Source of the DNA: JAVSMW01 sp032027005
Lineage (GTDB): Bacteria; Bacillota; Thermincolia; Thermincolales; UBA2595
Length of the DNA stretch: 64,000 bases
NCBI GenBank assembly: GCA_032027005.1
Contig: JAVSMW010000011.1
Coordinates: 62,001 to 126,000, forward strand
Direction: 5' to 3'
The translations under genes and the position numbers were made by a program. Position 1 is the first letter of the stretch. Every line of letters begins with the position of its first letter. Under the pieces are notes generated by a model. That model was not told where the DNA came from. It worked only from the letters and a program-made list of their open reading frames with translations, and searched no databases. Positions 9,446 to 18,204 of this stretch are shown here, piece by piece.

Positions 9446-10627
9446 TTAAATCTTTATTTTCCTAAAAAACATAATAAACAGCATCATGGAGACATTCACA
9501 CTACCAGCGGCTCCAAAGAACATTGCAGTAAACCCCGCATTTTGGGACACCACACCCCATAAGATTGAACCAATACCGTAGCCGGCATCAATTGATGAAA
9601 GAAAAGTAGCGTTTCCCGATCCCAGGTTATCCGGGGGACATAGTTTTATCGTCATCCCATTTAATAATGGCAAAACCGTCCCAAAACTAAGACCGTATAA
9701 AATACTAATGAAAACAAATTCGGAAAGAGAAGAAGCTAACGGAATCATAGCTAAAGAGATAATTGCCAGTAGCATCATCGGCAGGATTATTCTGAAAGCT
9801 CCAAAGTAATCACATAACTTCCCGGCTGCGGGTCTTGAAAACATCATTGTGACTGCATAAATTGTGAAGAAAATACCTATGTTGTCTACACCTTTTGAAT
9901 AAGCATATGATGGTAAGAAGCTAAGTACAGCACCTTGGGCTATAGATAAAAAAAACATAACAAACGATGGCTTAACCGCATTTTTTTCAAAAAAAGGATG
10001 GGGATTGTTATTTGCAGCTGCAAGTAAATCTTTTTTTTCATAATTGGTCATTAAGGCTGCAATTAAACCTAATACAGAGAAACCTGCGATGATTAAAAAC
10101 GACTCATTGTAACCGATTTTTGTTGTCAAATATAGGCCTAAGGCAGGTCCAACAGCCACAGCCTTAGCAGTTGCTATGCTGTAATATCCTATGCCCTCCA
10201 TCAATTTTACCTTGGGAACCACATCAGCTACGATTGTCCCGGCTGAAGTAGAACATGCACTGAACCCTATACCGTGGAGCAATCTCAAAAGCAGTAATAG
10301 CCAAATATGATACACAAAGTAATATGACAATGATGCAATTAACACAATGGTAATTCCGGTAACAAGAATTACTTTTCGCCCTTTTTTGTCTAGCATAGTT
10401 CCCACCAATGGGCGAAATAAAAGAGCAGATATGGCAAATATGCCCACCATTAGACCGGCAGTAGTTTTACTCCCGCCGATGAATTGCATATACAGAGGGA
10501 ACATGACTTTCTGCATCTGAGTACATAAAGAAATGATAAATCCAACAAACATTATTTTAATGAAGTGAAATGTCCATAATTTAACCTTTGTTTTAACTGA
10601 TGATGGTTGGCTTATCGACAGAATCAC
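9446..10627 (-). CDS. MFS transporter
   Basis: The 393-residue protein has about 12 hydrophobic segments and the MFS loop signature GTMLDKKGRKVIL between helices 2 and 3, with a second copy-like loop GKLCDYFGAFRII in the C-terminal half. It probably imports the growth substrate of the surrounding pathway or exports a product. The start is uncertain: GTG 10627 lies against GAAGGGA, and a downstream start near MFVGFIISLC is also possible. It lies 6 bases after the remnant of an ABC transporter, and may have taken over its role (inference). Confidence 0.88.
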   Translation of the reverse strand: MILSISQPSSVKTKVKLWTFHFIKIMFVGFIISLCTQMQKVMFPLYMQFIGGSKTTAGLMVGIFAISALLFRPLVGTMLDKKGRKVILVTGITIVLIASLSYYFVYHIWLLLLLRLLHGIGFSACSTSAGTIVADVVPKVKLMEGIGYYSIATAKAVAVGPALGLYLTTKIGYNESFLIIAGFSVLGLIAALMTNYEKKDLLAAANNNPHPFFEKNAVKPSFVMFFLSIAQGAVLSFLPSYAYSKGVDNIGIFFTIYAVTMMFSRPAAGKLCDYFGAFRIILPMMLLAIISLAMIPLASSLSEFVFISILYGLSFGTVLPLLNGMTIKLCPPDNLGSGNATFLSSIDAGYGIGSILWGVVSQNAGFTAMFFGAAGSVNVSMMLFIMFFRKIKI

Positions 10628-10633
10628 TCCCTT

Positions 10634-11152
10634 CTACTCGCAAGGAAAGAGTATCAACCTATCTGAATCAATTTTCAACCATATTTTTTGCCCCACATGG
10701 TAATCAACTAATTGTTTCTCCTGGACGAGAAGGGTTTCCCCCCCGGCTTCCACCCTCAACATGCTGCTATGCCCTAAATACTCTACTTCCACGACCCGCC
10801 CTTCACATAGATTTTTGAACTCTTGACCGTGAAGCCCATTTAGTTCATGGAAAGTTTGAACATCTGTAGGCCTGAGAGCCACTTCAACAACATCTCCGGC
10901 TTTGCATCCGTTTGGTAAAGACCCAGGATATGGCAGATTGATTCCAAGCGACGTTAAAGCCAAATTATGGAGTCCATTGTCTGTCTTGCCCTTCATCTGT
11001 CCTTTGATGAGATTGATATCACCGAGGAATTCTGCTACGAATTTAGAAGCCGGCCGGTTATATACCTCCTTGGGAGTTCCTAGTTGAACTACTTGACCTT
11101 TATTCATAATAGCGATTTTATCAGACATTGCCAGGCCTTCAGCCTGATCATG
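10634..11152 (-). pseudogene. C-terminal remnant of an ABC transporter ATPase (PotA/FbpC type)
   Basis: The reading frame runs HDQAEGLAMSDKIAIMNKG, the region just after Walker B (the H-loop), then a TOBE-like domain ending LIDSDRLILFPCE-like. The Walker A and signature parts are missing. Upstream, the frame hits a stop just before the H-loop, and the DNA becomes that of a solute-binding protein. About 170 residues remain of the 350 expected. A short product starting at ATG 11128 could still be made, but could not hydrolyse ATP. Confidence 0.85.
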
Positions 11153-11436
11153 ACTTCACTTCCACCAGTCCTCTTGAGCACGATATTTACGCCGGTTTTT
11201 TCTTTAAAAGCTTTAGCAATGGCTTCTGCGGCCGGCTTTTGAATATTAGCGTACCAGGTTAGCTCGCTTTCTAAAGCGGAATCCTTGGCAGGCTCACCCG
11301 ACGTATTCGTTTCTACTTTTGGAGACGGAGCTTCTTTCTGGGACACATCTTGTTTTGCACCGGTACCGCAACCTGCAGCTAAAAGAAATAGAGCACCAAT
11401 TAAAAATATAACTTTCACCTTTGAAAAACCTAACAT
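11104..11436 (-). pseudogene. N-terminal remnant of an ABC solute-binding lipoprotein
   Basis: The frame begins with a lipoprotein signal peptide (KVIFLIGALFLLAAGCG, lipobox LAAGC) and continues ELTWYANIQKPAAEAIAKAF, TGVNIVLKRTGGSEVMIRLKA, typical of the start of Fe3+ or polyamine type solute-binding proteins. After about 100 residues it enters ATPase DNA in the wrong frame and stops. The rest of the binding protein, the permease gene or genes and the ATPase N-terminus have been deleted. The 18 bases at 11135-11152 can be read as either gene. Confidence 0.85.
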
Positions 11437-11460
11437 TTATAGGACCTCCTTATTAATAAA

Positions 11461-11639
11461 ATAGCCTCTCGGCATTCGCCAGTCAGATGGTACAAGGCCT
11501 TGCTTGAGCCATCGATATTAAATTCTCCTACGTTTTGGATAGTAAATAAAAACAGGATAGTCTTTAAACGTCTAGCCCCTAAATTTTTAGTTGTTTTGTC
11601 TGTTTTTACAATTTCCACCTCTTTAATCCGAGAGACTAT
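11461..11639. mobile_element. MITE copy A (179 bp)
   Basis: The ends are inverted repeats: ATAGCCTCTCGG at the left and CCGAGAGACTAT at the right, flanked by TAAA at 11457-11460 and 11640-11643 as a 4-bp target duplication. The left 70 bases align with the element inside the PreA-like gene (52896-53093). No transposase is encoded. It lies in the gap between the ABC remnant and the MmgE/PrpD gene. Confidence 0.8.
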
Positions 11640-11708
11640 TAAAGATTAGATATAATAAGCAGTTTCCTTACAGCGGATTTTCGGACTACAATTTATGGAG
11701 GTATTCTA

Positions 11709-13085
11709 TTATGGAATTAGTTTACTTATTAATTCGTTAATCTCACCTACCTTCTCTAATGAATATACCATATCGATTATCCCTTCCACGTTTTGCGCCC
11801 TTAAGCTTCCTCCTTTTCCAGCATAAAGTAGGCAATCGGCGAATTTCTTGATGAGTTCTTCCTTGCTCAGATCACTCGCCCGATAACCCCGCGGGCTTTC
11901 AACATGCCGCTGCTTTCTTTGTCCCGAAGTCAACTCCAGAATGACTGTGCTTCCTAGGTATCTTTCATTTTCAGCAGTTTCTGCAGGCCTCATTTTTATC
12001 TTTGCCATAAGATCTCTAAGCTCGTGGTTAGCTAATATGTCCTGGTTAAAATGTTCCAGACCCAAGGCCCCATACATACTGGCCACAGCAACACAAAAAT
12101 TCATACTAAATTTTGCTTCCAAAGGTGTTGAAGGTGTGTGATATCTCAAGGTGGCAATAGTGTGCGGGTCAACCAGACACTCAATCATTCTCACGTCCTG
12201 TGGTGAGAACTTGTCAACCCTGACCAGATCAAGAATAGCTTCTACGCTTGAATGAGTCGCGTAACAGGACGGATACTGTTTTATGGCAATCCCCGGCGAA
12301 ATTAAAGAATACGGATTTCCAAGAAGCACTTGTTCACTATTGTCCGTATCTGTAGCTACCATGTCACCAAAAATTTGATAAAAACCACGGGTGCCTTCTA
12401 ACGGACTTTTACTGGCCGTACATCCGGTTTTAGCCAAAAGCCCGGCCCGGACTCCGTTATGTGCTGCATTACCTACTTGAACCGGCTTCACCATTGTGCC
12501 AAACTGCTGCCTGGAACCAGAGGCTGTCGACATCGCAATGCTCAACGCATGCTCTGTCTGCGCTTCATCTAACCTTAACAGATTTGCCGCTCCCGCTGCG
12601 GCGGCAAGTGTGCCTACTGTGCCAGTGGCATGCCAGCCTTTTCGAAAACCGGCCAGCGTCATCGATTTTGCCACCTTCACACCTGCTTCTACCCCAACAA
12701 TGTAACTTGTCAAAATGTCTCTACCGGTCGCTCTAATCTGCTGGCCAATTGCAAATATAGCAGGCATGATCACAACGCTTGGATGCAAAGGAGTTGGGGT
12801 AGCTATGGAATCATCATAGTCGAGGACATGGCCGCTAATACCGTTGGCCATAGCAGCCAGTGGTGCACTGGTAGTTATCGTCGTACCAATAATATTACAT
12901 TCGCCACTTCCCCCATTAGCTTCCACAAATCTTTGAAACATTTGTGCAGCCTCCATGCCCGTACCTGCAGAACATACCCCCAGGGTGTCCAACAAATGAC
13001 CCTTGGCCAGATCGATGAGTTCAGGTTCAAAGTCCGAAAAATTGGTATGAACTATGAAACGGACTAACTCGTCAGTTTTAACCAC
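11709..13085 (-). CDS. MmgE/PrpD family protein
   Basis: This 458-residue protein belongs to the family of 2-methylcitrate dehydratase, cis-aconitate decarboxylase and iminodisuccinate epimerase. Recognisable pieces are HLLDTLGVCSAG, HVLDYDDS followed by HPSVVIMPAIFAIG, and GWHATGTVGTLAAAAGAANLL. I chose GTG 13085, about 10 bases after AAGGGG; the longer frame would run into the activase gene. It is the third gene of operon B, so it probably acts on the product of the glycyl radical enzyme, adding or removing water or epimerising a polycarboxylate (inference). The family alone does not tell the reaction. Confidence 0.88.
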   Translation of the reverse strand: MVKTDELVRFIVHTNFSDFEPELIDLAKGHLLDTLGVCSAGTGMEAAQMFQRFVEANGGSGECNIIGTTITTSAPLAAMANGISGHVLDYDDSIATPTPLHPSVVIMPAIFAIGQQIRATGRDILTSYIVGVEAGVKVAKSMTLAGFRKGWHATGTVGTLAAAAGAANLLRLDEAQTEHALSIAMSTASGSRQQFGTMVKPVQVGNAAHNGVRAGLLAKTGCTASKSPLEGTRGFYQIFGDMVATDTDNSEQVLLGNPYSLISPGIAIKQYPSCYATHSSVEAILDLVRVDKFSPQDVRMIECLVDPHTIATLRYHTPSTPLEAKFSMNFCVAVASMYGALGLEHFNQDILANHELRDLMAKIKMRPAETAENERYLGSTVILELTSGQRKQRHVESPRGYRASDLSKEELIKKFADCLLYAGKGGSLRAQNVEGIIDMVYSLEKVGEINELISKLIP

Positions 13086-13110
13086 ATTAAATCGCCCCTT
13101 CCCTGCCAAC

Positions 13111-14025
13111 CTAAAGAGATACCCTACATCGTACTCCCAATCTTTCAAATTCGGATTTAACTCCATTGATAAAATCCATGTCAGGTACTTCCAGCATTTT
13201 TAATGAATATTCTTTGTCTAACGCCTCATACTTACCACTACCCAAGCGATGGTATGGCATCAATTCAATTGCGGCCGCGGGCCCTTGAATCTCCCGTATA
13301 AATCGAGCCGTTGCAGCGATATTTTCATGCCCGCTGTTTAAGGTGGGTATTAAGGGCATGCGAAATCGAAGATCGACCCCCATTTCGGCTGCCATGACAG
13401 CATTCTTTAAGATTACCTCATTGGATTGACCGGTAAGTGACTGATGCTCCAATGGATCCATATGCTTGAGGTCGAAGAAGGCCATATCTGTTAATGCCAA
13501 AATCTCAGCCAATGAAGACGGATCAACACATCCAGAGGTCTCGATGCATGTGGAAATCCCTGCTTCCCTGCATAACCGAAACAATTCCTTAACAAAAGGC
13601 GCCTGAAGTGTAGCTTCCCCTCCGGAAACAGTAACCCCGCCTCCCGAACTGGCATAATACCTTATATCCCGGCTCACTACTTGAAAAACATCTTCTACTG
13701 TTCTTTCTAAGCCATATATACCTATAGCTTCTGCCTTACATACTTTCACACATTCACCGCAGAGGGTACACTTAAACCGGTCTACTTCTAACACTTTTTC
13801 CGTAGAAGTGACGAGGGCATGTTCTGGACAAATTACTGTACACTTGTTACAACCATTACACCTACTCCTAATTAAGCCCAGCTCAGGAGCAGAGCTTATT
13901 GATTCCGGATTGCAACACCATTTACACCGCAAAGGGCATCCTTTTAGAAATACTGTAGTCCTAATTCCCGCTCCGTCATGTACACTAAATCTTTGTATAT
14001 TAAAAACTGTGGTTTTGACCGTCAT
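13111..14025 (-). CDS. Glycyl radical enzyme activase (radical SAM)
   Basis: The 304-residue protein has the radical SAM motif CPLRCKWC (CxxxCxxC) near residue 30 and an inserted double-ferredoxin region (CNGCNKCTVICPEHA, CTLCGECVKVCKAEA). This layout is that of activases of non-PFL glycyl radical enzymes. It uses SAM to place the radical on the C-terminal glycine of its partner. The ATG at 14025 overlaps the stop of the glycyl radical enzyme as ATGA, which implies translational coupling and a matched pair. Confidence 0.95.
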   Translation of the reverse strand: MTVKTTVFNIQRFSVHDGAGIRTTVFLKGCPLRCKWCCNPESISSAPELGLIRSRCNGCNKCTVICPEHALVTSTEKVLEVDRFKCTLCGECVKVCKAEAIGIYGLERTVEDVFQVVSRDIRYYASSGGGVTVSGGEATLQAPFVKELFRLCREAGISTCIETSGCVDPSSLAEILALTDMAFFDLKHMDPLEHQSLTGQSNEVILKNAVMAAEMGVDLRFRMPLIPTLNSGHENIAATARFIREIQGPAAAIELMPYHRLGSGKYEALDKEYSLKMLEVPDMDFINGVKSEFERLGVRCRVSL

Positions 14026-16466
14026 GCCGACACCACACCGTGTTCTGTACGACTGATTATGTCCTCCTGGATTTCAGCACTCAACTCCACAAAATATGCG
14101 CTATATCCACCAACTCTAACCACCAGATCCCGATACTTCTCTGGATTCTTCTGGGCCTCCCGTAATACGCTTGTATCCAGGATATTATATTGAATGTACG
14201 TCCCTCCGGCAGCAAGAAAACCATTTGTTAATGCCACCACTTTGTCCCGTACCTCTTGGGTTTTCAACAATGAAGCCGGAAACTTTAGGTTAAGAACTGC
14301 ACCTGTCGCCGATTGGGCGAAGTTTGCCTTCAGTACTGAGTTCAGTGCGGCCGTAGGACCGTTGCGGTCCATACCTTGCATTGGGGAAAGTGCGCCATCT
14401 GGCAAAGTCTCTCCCGCCTTGCGGCCATTAGGTAAGGCCCCCAATTTCTTACCTGCCATCATGTGCCAACCTTGGCCGTTTCTGTTAACCGCCAATGGAT
14501 AACCCCAAATATTCTTTTCGGAGCGGATGATGTCGCCGGTATATTTGGCTACATCCTCTAGCATAAAATCAACCTCATCAATATCATTTCCGAACTTTGG
14601 TACGCCCAGGCACAACTGCCTTATATCCTCACCTTTTTCACCCGCAAAGTCACTATCTAAGGCGTCTAATAACTCCACCATTGATATTTTTTTATCATCG
14701 TATACCAACTTTTTGACAGCAAACAAAGCATCTGCTGCAGGAACATGGCCTCTGTCCTTCTTTAGGGTTAGCCTGTAATGCGGGAGACCCCCATTCATAT
14801 AATCGGCCCCCTTCTCCATACAGCCTTTGATCAGTACGGAAGCAAAGGTTTGACGAAAGTTCGCCGCCTTAGCTTTGTCGGCAATACGGTCACGGCGGAG
14901 TTGCTTACGTGTAATGTATTCTGTTTGTTTCTTGAAGGCAGCATAAAAATCCTCAAAAGTAGTGAAGCTCCGGGGGTCACCGGTCTCAAGACCCAGACGT
15001 TTCCCGGTCCTAGGGGCAATTCCATTATGGAGTGCGAGATCCAGGCATAAAGGAACATTAATGTACGATGCCACCGGATATCCGCCCTGATCCGCAGGAA
15101 TGGACTGAGAACACCCTTGCCCTATCCAATTGACGGCATTCTCTAAAGATATCCCAAGACTTTGCATATAGTTTACGATATGATCACTGTTTTGAAATTG
15201 AGGCACCCCGCCACCTACCAAACAATTGGTTTCAATGGCCTTGCGCATGAGCCAATCTGGGGTCTTTTTATTCCACCTTATCACCATGTGCGGCTCTGCG
15301 AGTTTCACGAGTCCCATCACATGTAGGACGAGGTATGAAAACTCGTTGCTAACTTCTTCCCCGTCTATATCCTGCCCGCCCAAGGTGACGCTCACTAGGA
15401 ACCCTTTCTGTTGTTGTTCACGCCAACTTAGTTCAGTCACCAGTTCTAAGCGATTGTTGAATAACATGAAGTCGGCGAGGAGGTCTAACGCCTGTTCCAA
15501 GGAAAGAAGCCCTTTTACCAGATCCTGTTTAAAATATGGATACAGATACTGGTCAACTAAGCCCCATGAACCAGGTGCGCTCATGGGTATTTCCAATTTA
15601 GTTGCCAAAAAGACCAAGACCAAACATTGCAGTGCCTCTCTAAAGCTCCTGGCCGGGTGCTCAGGCACCCAATCACAAATTTCGGCAATTTCGCAAAGCT
15701 GCTGACGCCACTCAAGGTCTTCTTCCTTCATAGCTGCCTCTCTGACAGTTTGTGCATACCGTTTGGCATAGTTAATGGCAGCTTCACATTCAATGATTGC
15801 AGCTTGCCAAAAATATAGTTTTTCAACGTCATCATCAAGGCCCTGCTGCCAATTTTGGATGTTAACCTCCGCCTCTTGAATAAAGGATCTAAGTCCCTTT
15901 TTTAACAGCACCTCCCACGCAAGACCAGTCGGCCAAGCAAACCAGCCTGAGGGATCATGGTTGCCTGCAGCAGTAAAATCCTCATACCATTGCCCCATAG
16001 ATCGCCTTAATGCATCTCTTACCTTCTCAGCCGCCGTCTGCCCCTTCCAAAAGCCAACTGCTTCCTTTAATATGAGCATATCCTCTTCGGTAACTATCCC
16101 CTTTACTTCGGGGCCGCCAAGGGTAACTTTTCCTGCTTGCTCATCGACCAATGAATTGAAAAAAGAACCATCATAATCAATTTGCGGATAAGCTCCGCGA
16201 AAATATTTAGTTTCGCTTCCGACCAGCAATTGGTCACGAAAGATGGGGGTGGGTACACCCTCGAGTACTCTCTTTACCAACTTGGCTCGCCGGATGGTAA
16301 GAGGCTCCCCATCGGTCTCCTTCCATGAAGATGTTGCCAACCCGGCTCGCTCGGCAGCAACGCCGGGAATACAGTTAAAATAATTGTCACGCAATCGATT
16401 CGCTCTCTCACTTAGCACCAATCTATCAATCGCGCCCATAAGTTCGGTGTCGACTAACCCAGTCAA
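14022..16466 (-). CDS. Glycyl radical enzyme of unassigned class
   Basis: The 814-residue protein has the PFL-like barrel and C-terminal radical domain. The radical glycine is Gly787 in RVGGYSAYF, and the active-site cysteine is Cys452 in NWIGQGCSQS. Dehydratases and lyases of this family (glycerol, propanediol, choline, hydroxyproline) carry GCVEP, with a glutamate two residues after the cysteine; here that position is Gln454. PFL has adjacent cysteines, which are absent, and no small subunits of X-succinate synthases are nearby. The substrate is therefore open. It leads operon B, with its activase and an MmgE/PrpD protein. Confidence 0.93.
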   Translation of the reverse strand: MTGLVDTELMGAIDRLVLSERANRLRDNYFNCIPGVAAERAGLATSSWKETDGEPLTIRRAKLVKRVLEGVPTPIFRDQLLVGSETKYFRGAYPQIDYDGSFFNSLVDEQAGKVTLGGPEVKGIVTEEDMLILKEAVGFWKGQTAAEKVRDALRRSMGQWYEDFTAAGNHDPSGWFAWPTGLAWEVLLKKGLRSFIQEAEVNIQNWQQGLDDDVEKLYFWQAAIIECEAAINYAKRYAQTVREAAMKEEDLEWRQQLCEIAEICDWVPEHPARSFREALQCLVLVFLATKLEIPMSAPGSWGLVDQYLYPYFKQDLVKGLLSLEQALDLLADFMLFNNRLELVTELSWREQQQKGFLVSVTLGGQDIDGEEVSNEFSYLVLHVMGLVKLAEPHMVIRWNKKTPDWLMRKAIETNCLVGGGVPQFQNSDHIVNYMQSLGISLENAVNWIGQGCSQSIPADQGGYPVASYINVPLCLDLALHNGIAPRTGKRLGLETGDPRSFTTFEDFYAAFKKQTEYITRKQLRRDRIADKAKAANFRQTFASVLIKGCMEKGADYMNGGLPHYRLTLKKDRGHVPAADALFAVKKLVYDDKKISMVELLDALDSDFAGEKGEDIRQLCLGVPKFGNDIDEVDFMLEDVAKYTGDIIRSEKNIWGYPLAVNRNGQGWHMMAGKKLGALPNGRKAGETLPDGALSPMQGMDRNGPTAALNSVLKANFAQSATGAVLNLKFPASLLKTQEVRDKVVALTNGFLAAGGTYIQYNILDTSVLREAQKNPEKYRDLVVRVGGYSAYFVELSAEIQEDIISRTEHGVVSA

Positions 16467-16679
16467 ATTAATTCCCCCCTGCTGAGATTTTTTAAAATCA
16501 ACTTTTTGTTCATTCTTTCGTCAAAATTACCCGCTTTAATAGCAGCCTCTGCTCTGTTTTGATCATCGTATCAACCAAATGGTCGTTGTCAATCCGGTAA
16601 CCGGCGTGAGTTTCCACCGCCTTTCTTACTTTTCTTCTACTGGCAAAAATTATGCAAATTGAATAACAGTCTTTACAAT

Positions 16680-16808
16680 CGTTATGTCCATCATACATTG
16701 ACATCGTCTATATTTATGGTACTATATTTTAAAAAGTAATTCATTAATTATTTCATGATTGAACATAATTTAAAGGCGATTGGTTACTTTAGCCTGTTGA
16801 ATGGTAAT
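16680..16808. repeat. 129-bp upstream element, copy 2 (operon B)
   Basis: This copy matches 8116-8244 over its full length without gaps at about 80% identity. It lies about 215 bases upstream of the glycyl radical enzyme start. The matched TTGACA-16-TACTAT on the plus strand (16698-16725) and TTACTT-17-TAAATA on the minus strand are kept. The rest of the 16467-17022 gap holds the LysE terminator and a weak 64-codon frame that I do not accept as a gene. Confidence 0.85.
16711..16739 (-). promoter_or_regulatory. Probable promoter of operon B
   Basis: On the minus strand TTACTT is followed after 17 bases by TAAATA, at the same place in the repeat as the candidate promoter of operon A. The -35 match is weak, so an activator may be needed. 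Confidence 0.4.
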
Positions 16809-16916
16809 TCTTCTCCTAAATCGACAATAGATGCTCATAATTCCATCCACATGACCGCAAATTACATTTCGTTCGGCGGAATATTCTGATTGGAGAAAAT
16901 AATGCAACTTTTTGCC

Positions 16917-16956
16917 AAAATGGGGAAAGGGCGGATAACCGCCCTTTCCCCATTTT
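16917..16956 (-). terminator. Strong hairpin terminator after the LysE gene
   Basis: A perfect 18-bp stem, AAAATGGGGAAAGGGCGG and its complement, closes on an ATAA loop. The A and T ends make it usable on both strands. It lies 66 bases beyond the LysE-family stop and insulates operon B from it. Confidence 0.85.
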
Positions 16957-17022
16957 GATAAGCTTTTTAAGCCCACCTTTTGGACACTTAACAGTTACTT
17001 CCCCAAAAATTATATCCCAATA

Positions 17023-17685
17023 CTAAAAAATTTTGAGGAGAGAGAAGCCGGTGTAAATAAATGTTGCTGCCAGGCCAATCAGAAAGAGACCGCATACTGT
17101 GATTATTCCCCTGTAAAGGCCATTGCTCATCAAACTGCGGCCCCTGGCCACAGCCAGAGACACAGCCCCGTACCAGGTGAAGTCAGCCAGGATGTGACCT
17201 ACATAAAAAGCAGCTACCCCCGCAAAACCATAGACCCAGGCTTTGGTGATATAGCTGAGACCAAAGGTAGCCCACCAGATAGTCCAATATGGATTTGCCA
17301 GACTCACCAAAGCCCCCATTATTGCAGGTCCTAAAAATGTTTTCTCCCCATGTCCTGAAAAGTTCAGAGAAACTTTGCCTTTCAGCGCATCCCTGACCAT
17401 ACCATAGCCCATCCAAAGGAGAAAGAACCCGCCGGTAATGCTCATCACAGTAAGAAAGGTATCATTATCCAAATATTGTTTTAAGCCGACAACCAAAGCG
17501 ATTATTAAAACCAGTTCCAGAACAGAGTGGCCAATCATTAACAATGGCCCGGTCTTAGCACCTTTCCTGGCACTTTCACTGATTGTTACTGTAAGTAAAG
17601 GCCCTGGCATCATGGCCCCGGAAAAGCCCACTATGAAAGCTGTAAATGTAATGGTCAGTAAATGCAATGGAAAACCCCCGATCAA
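17023..17685 (-). CDS. LysE/RhtB family exporter
   Basis: The 220-residue membrane protein has about six hydrophobic segments and the family start GFSGAMMPGPLLTVTISESARKG. Members export amino acids or related small molecules from the cytoplasm. It also keeps NPYWTIWWATFG in the middle, where family members carry a similar loop. It stands alone between two terminator or repeat structures, so it is probably monocistronic. The substrate is unknown. Confidence 0.88.
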   Translation of the reverse strand: MIGGFPLHLLTITFTAFIVGFSGAMMPGPLLTVTISESARKGAKTGPLLMIGHSVLELVLIIALVVGLKQYLDNDTFLTVMSITGGFFLLWMGYGMVRDALKGKVSLNFSGHGEKTFLGPAIMGALVSLANPYWTIWWATFGLSYITKAWVYGFAGVAAFYVGHILADFTWYGAVSLAVARGRSLMSNGLYRGIITVCGLFLIGLAATFIYTGFSLLKIF

Positions 17686-17757
17686 AGTAAATAATCCTTG
17701 GTTCTGTCAAAATTATTTTAGTAACTCGTCTTCAATTTTTTGTTAACCATAACTCTC

Positions 17758-18032
17758 GCATGTATGACCCTTTGCTCCGGTTTCCCAGGGCGGCATCTAG
17801 TCATCTAGGCAATAAAGCTCCGGCAGCAACCCGGCGTCCCCGAACTTGACGGCTCAGCAGGCATTCCTTACAAGATGGCCGCCTCACGTTTCGCTATTTG
17901 AGCCAGCAAAACTTCCCGGCGACCTCCGCCGTCCGCGGACATACGGGGACTCCCCGGCTTGCTGCTCTCCGCTTTACAGCCAGATTCCTGACGATGCCGC
18001 CCAAGGAAACCTCCACAAAGGATCATACATGC
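17758..18032. repeat. 275-bp element with 40-bp terminal inverted repeats
   Basis: The first 40 bases (from GCATGTATGACCCTTTGC) match the complement of the last 40 (from GCATGTATGATCCTTTGT) at 33 of 40 positions. The arms stay similar further in: both contain a TAAAGC block and a GCAGCAAxCCGG block followed by GTCCCCG. No open frame of note and no target duplication are visible. It fills most of the gap 17686-18204. It may be a MITE or a DNA encoding a long folded RNA. Confidence 0.65.
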
Positions 18033-18126
18033 TTTGATTCACTGGTATAGCACAAAATTCAGCTGAGTTAATAAATAATTCTACAGCATCCGCCTCTGTG
18101 CCTCTGTGTGCTCTGTGGTTTCGTTG

Positions 18127-18165
18127 AAAAAACCCCCAATAACGAAGAACTTCCGTTTTAGGGGG
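18127..18165 (-). terminator. Terminator of the BlaI/BlaR-type operon
   Basis: On the minus strand CCCCC and GGGGG enclose an inner AACG/CGTT pairing, and the stem is followed by TTTTTT. It lies 40 bases after the M56 peptidase stop. Confidence 0.75.
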
Positions 18166-18204
18166 CTTTTCCTAAGATAATATGCAGTTCTGAGCTCAAC
18201 TAGA

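Noticed and set aside
16510..16704. 64-codon minus-strand frame upstream of the glycyl radical enzyme
   Set aside because: Its 5' end lies inside the repeated 129-bp element, there is no good ribosome site, and the composition does not look like a protein. The equivalent region of the other copy has no matching frame.
18097..18120. CTCTGTGCCTCTGTGTGCTC run, with a similar run at 55563-55600
   Set aside because: A low-complexity motif common in many genomes; no structure or boundary could be defined.
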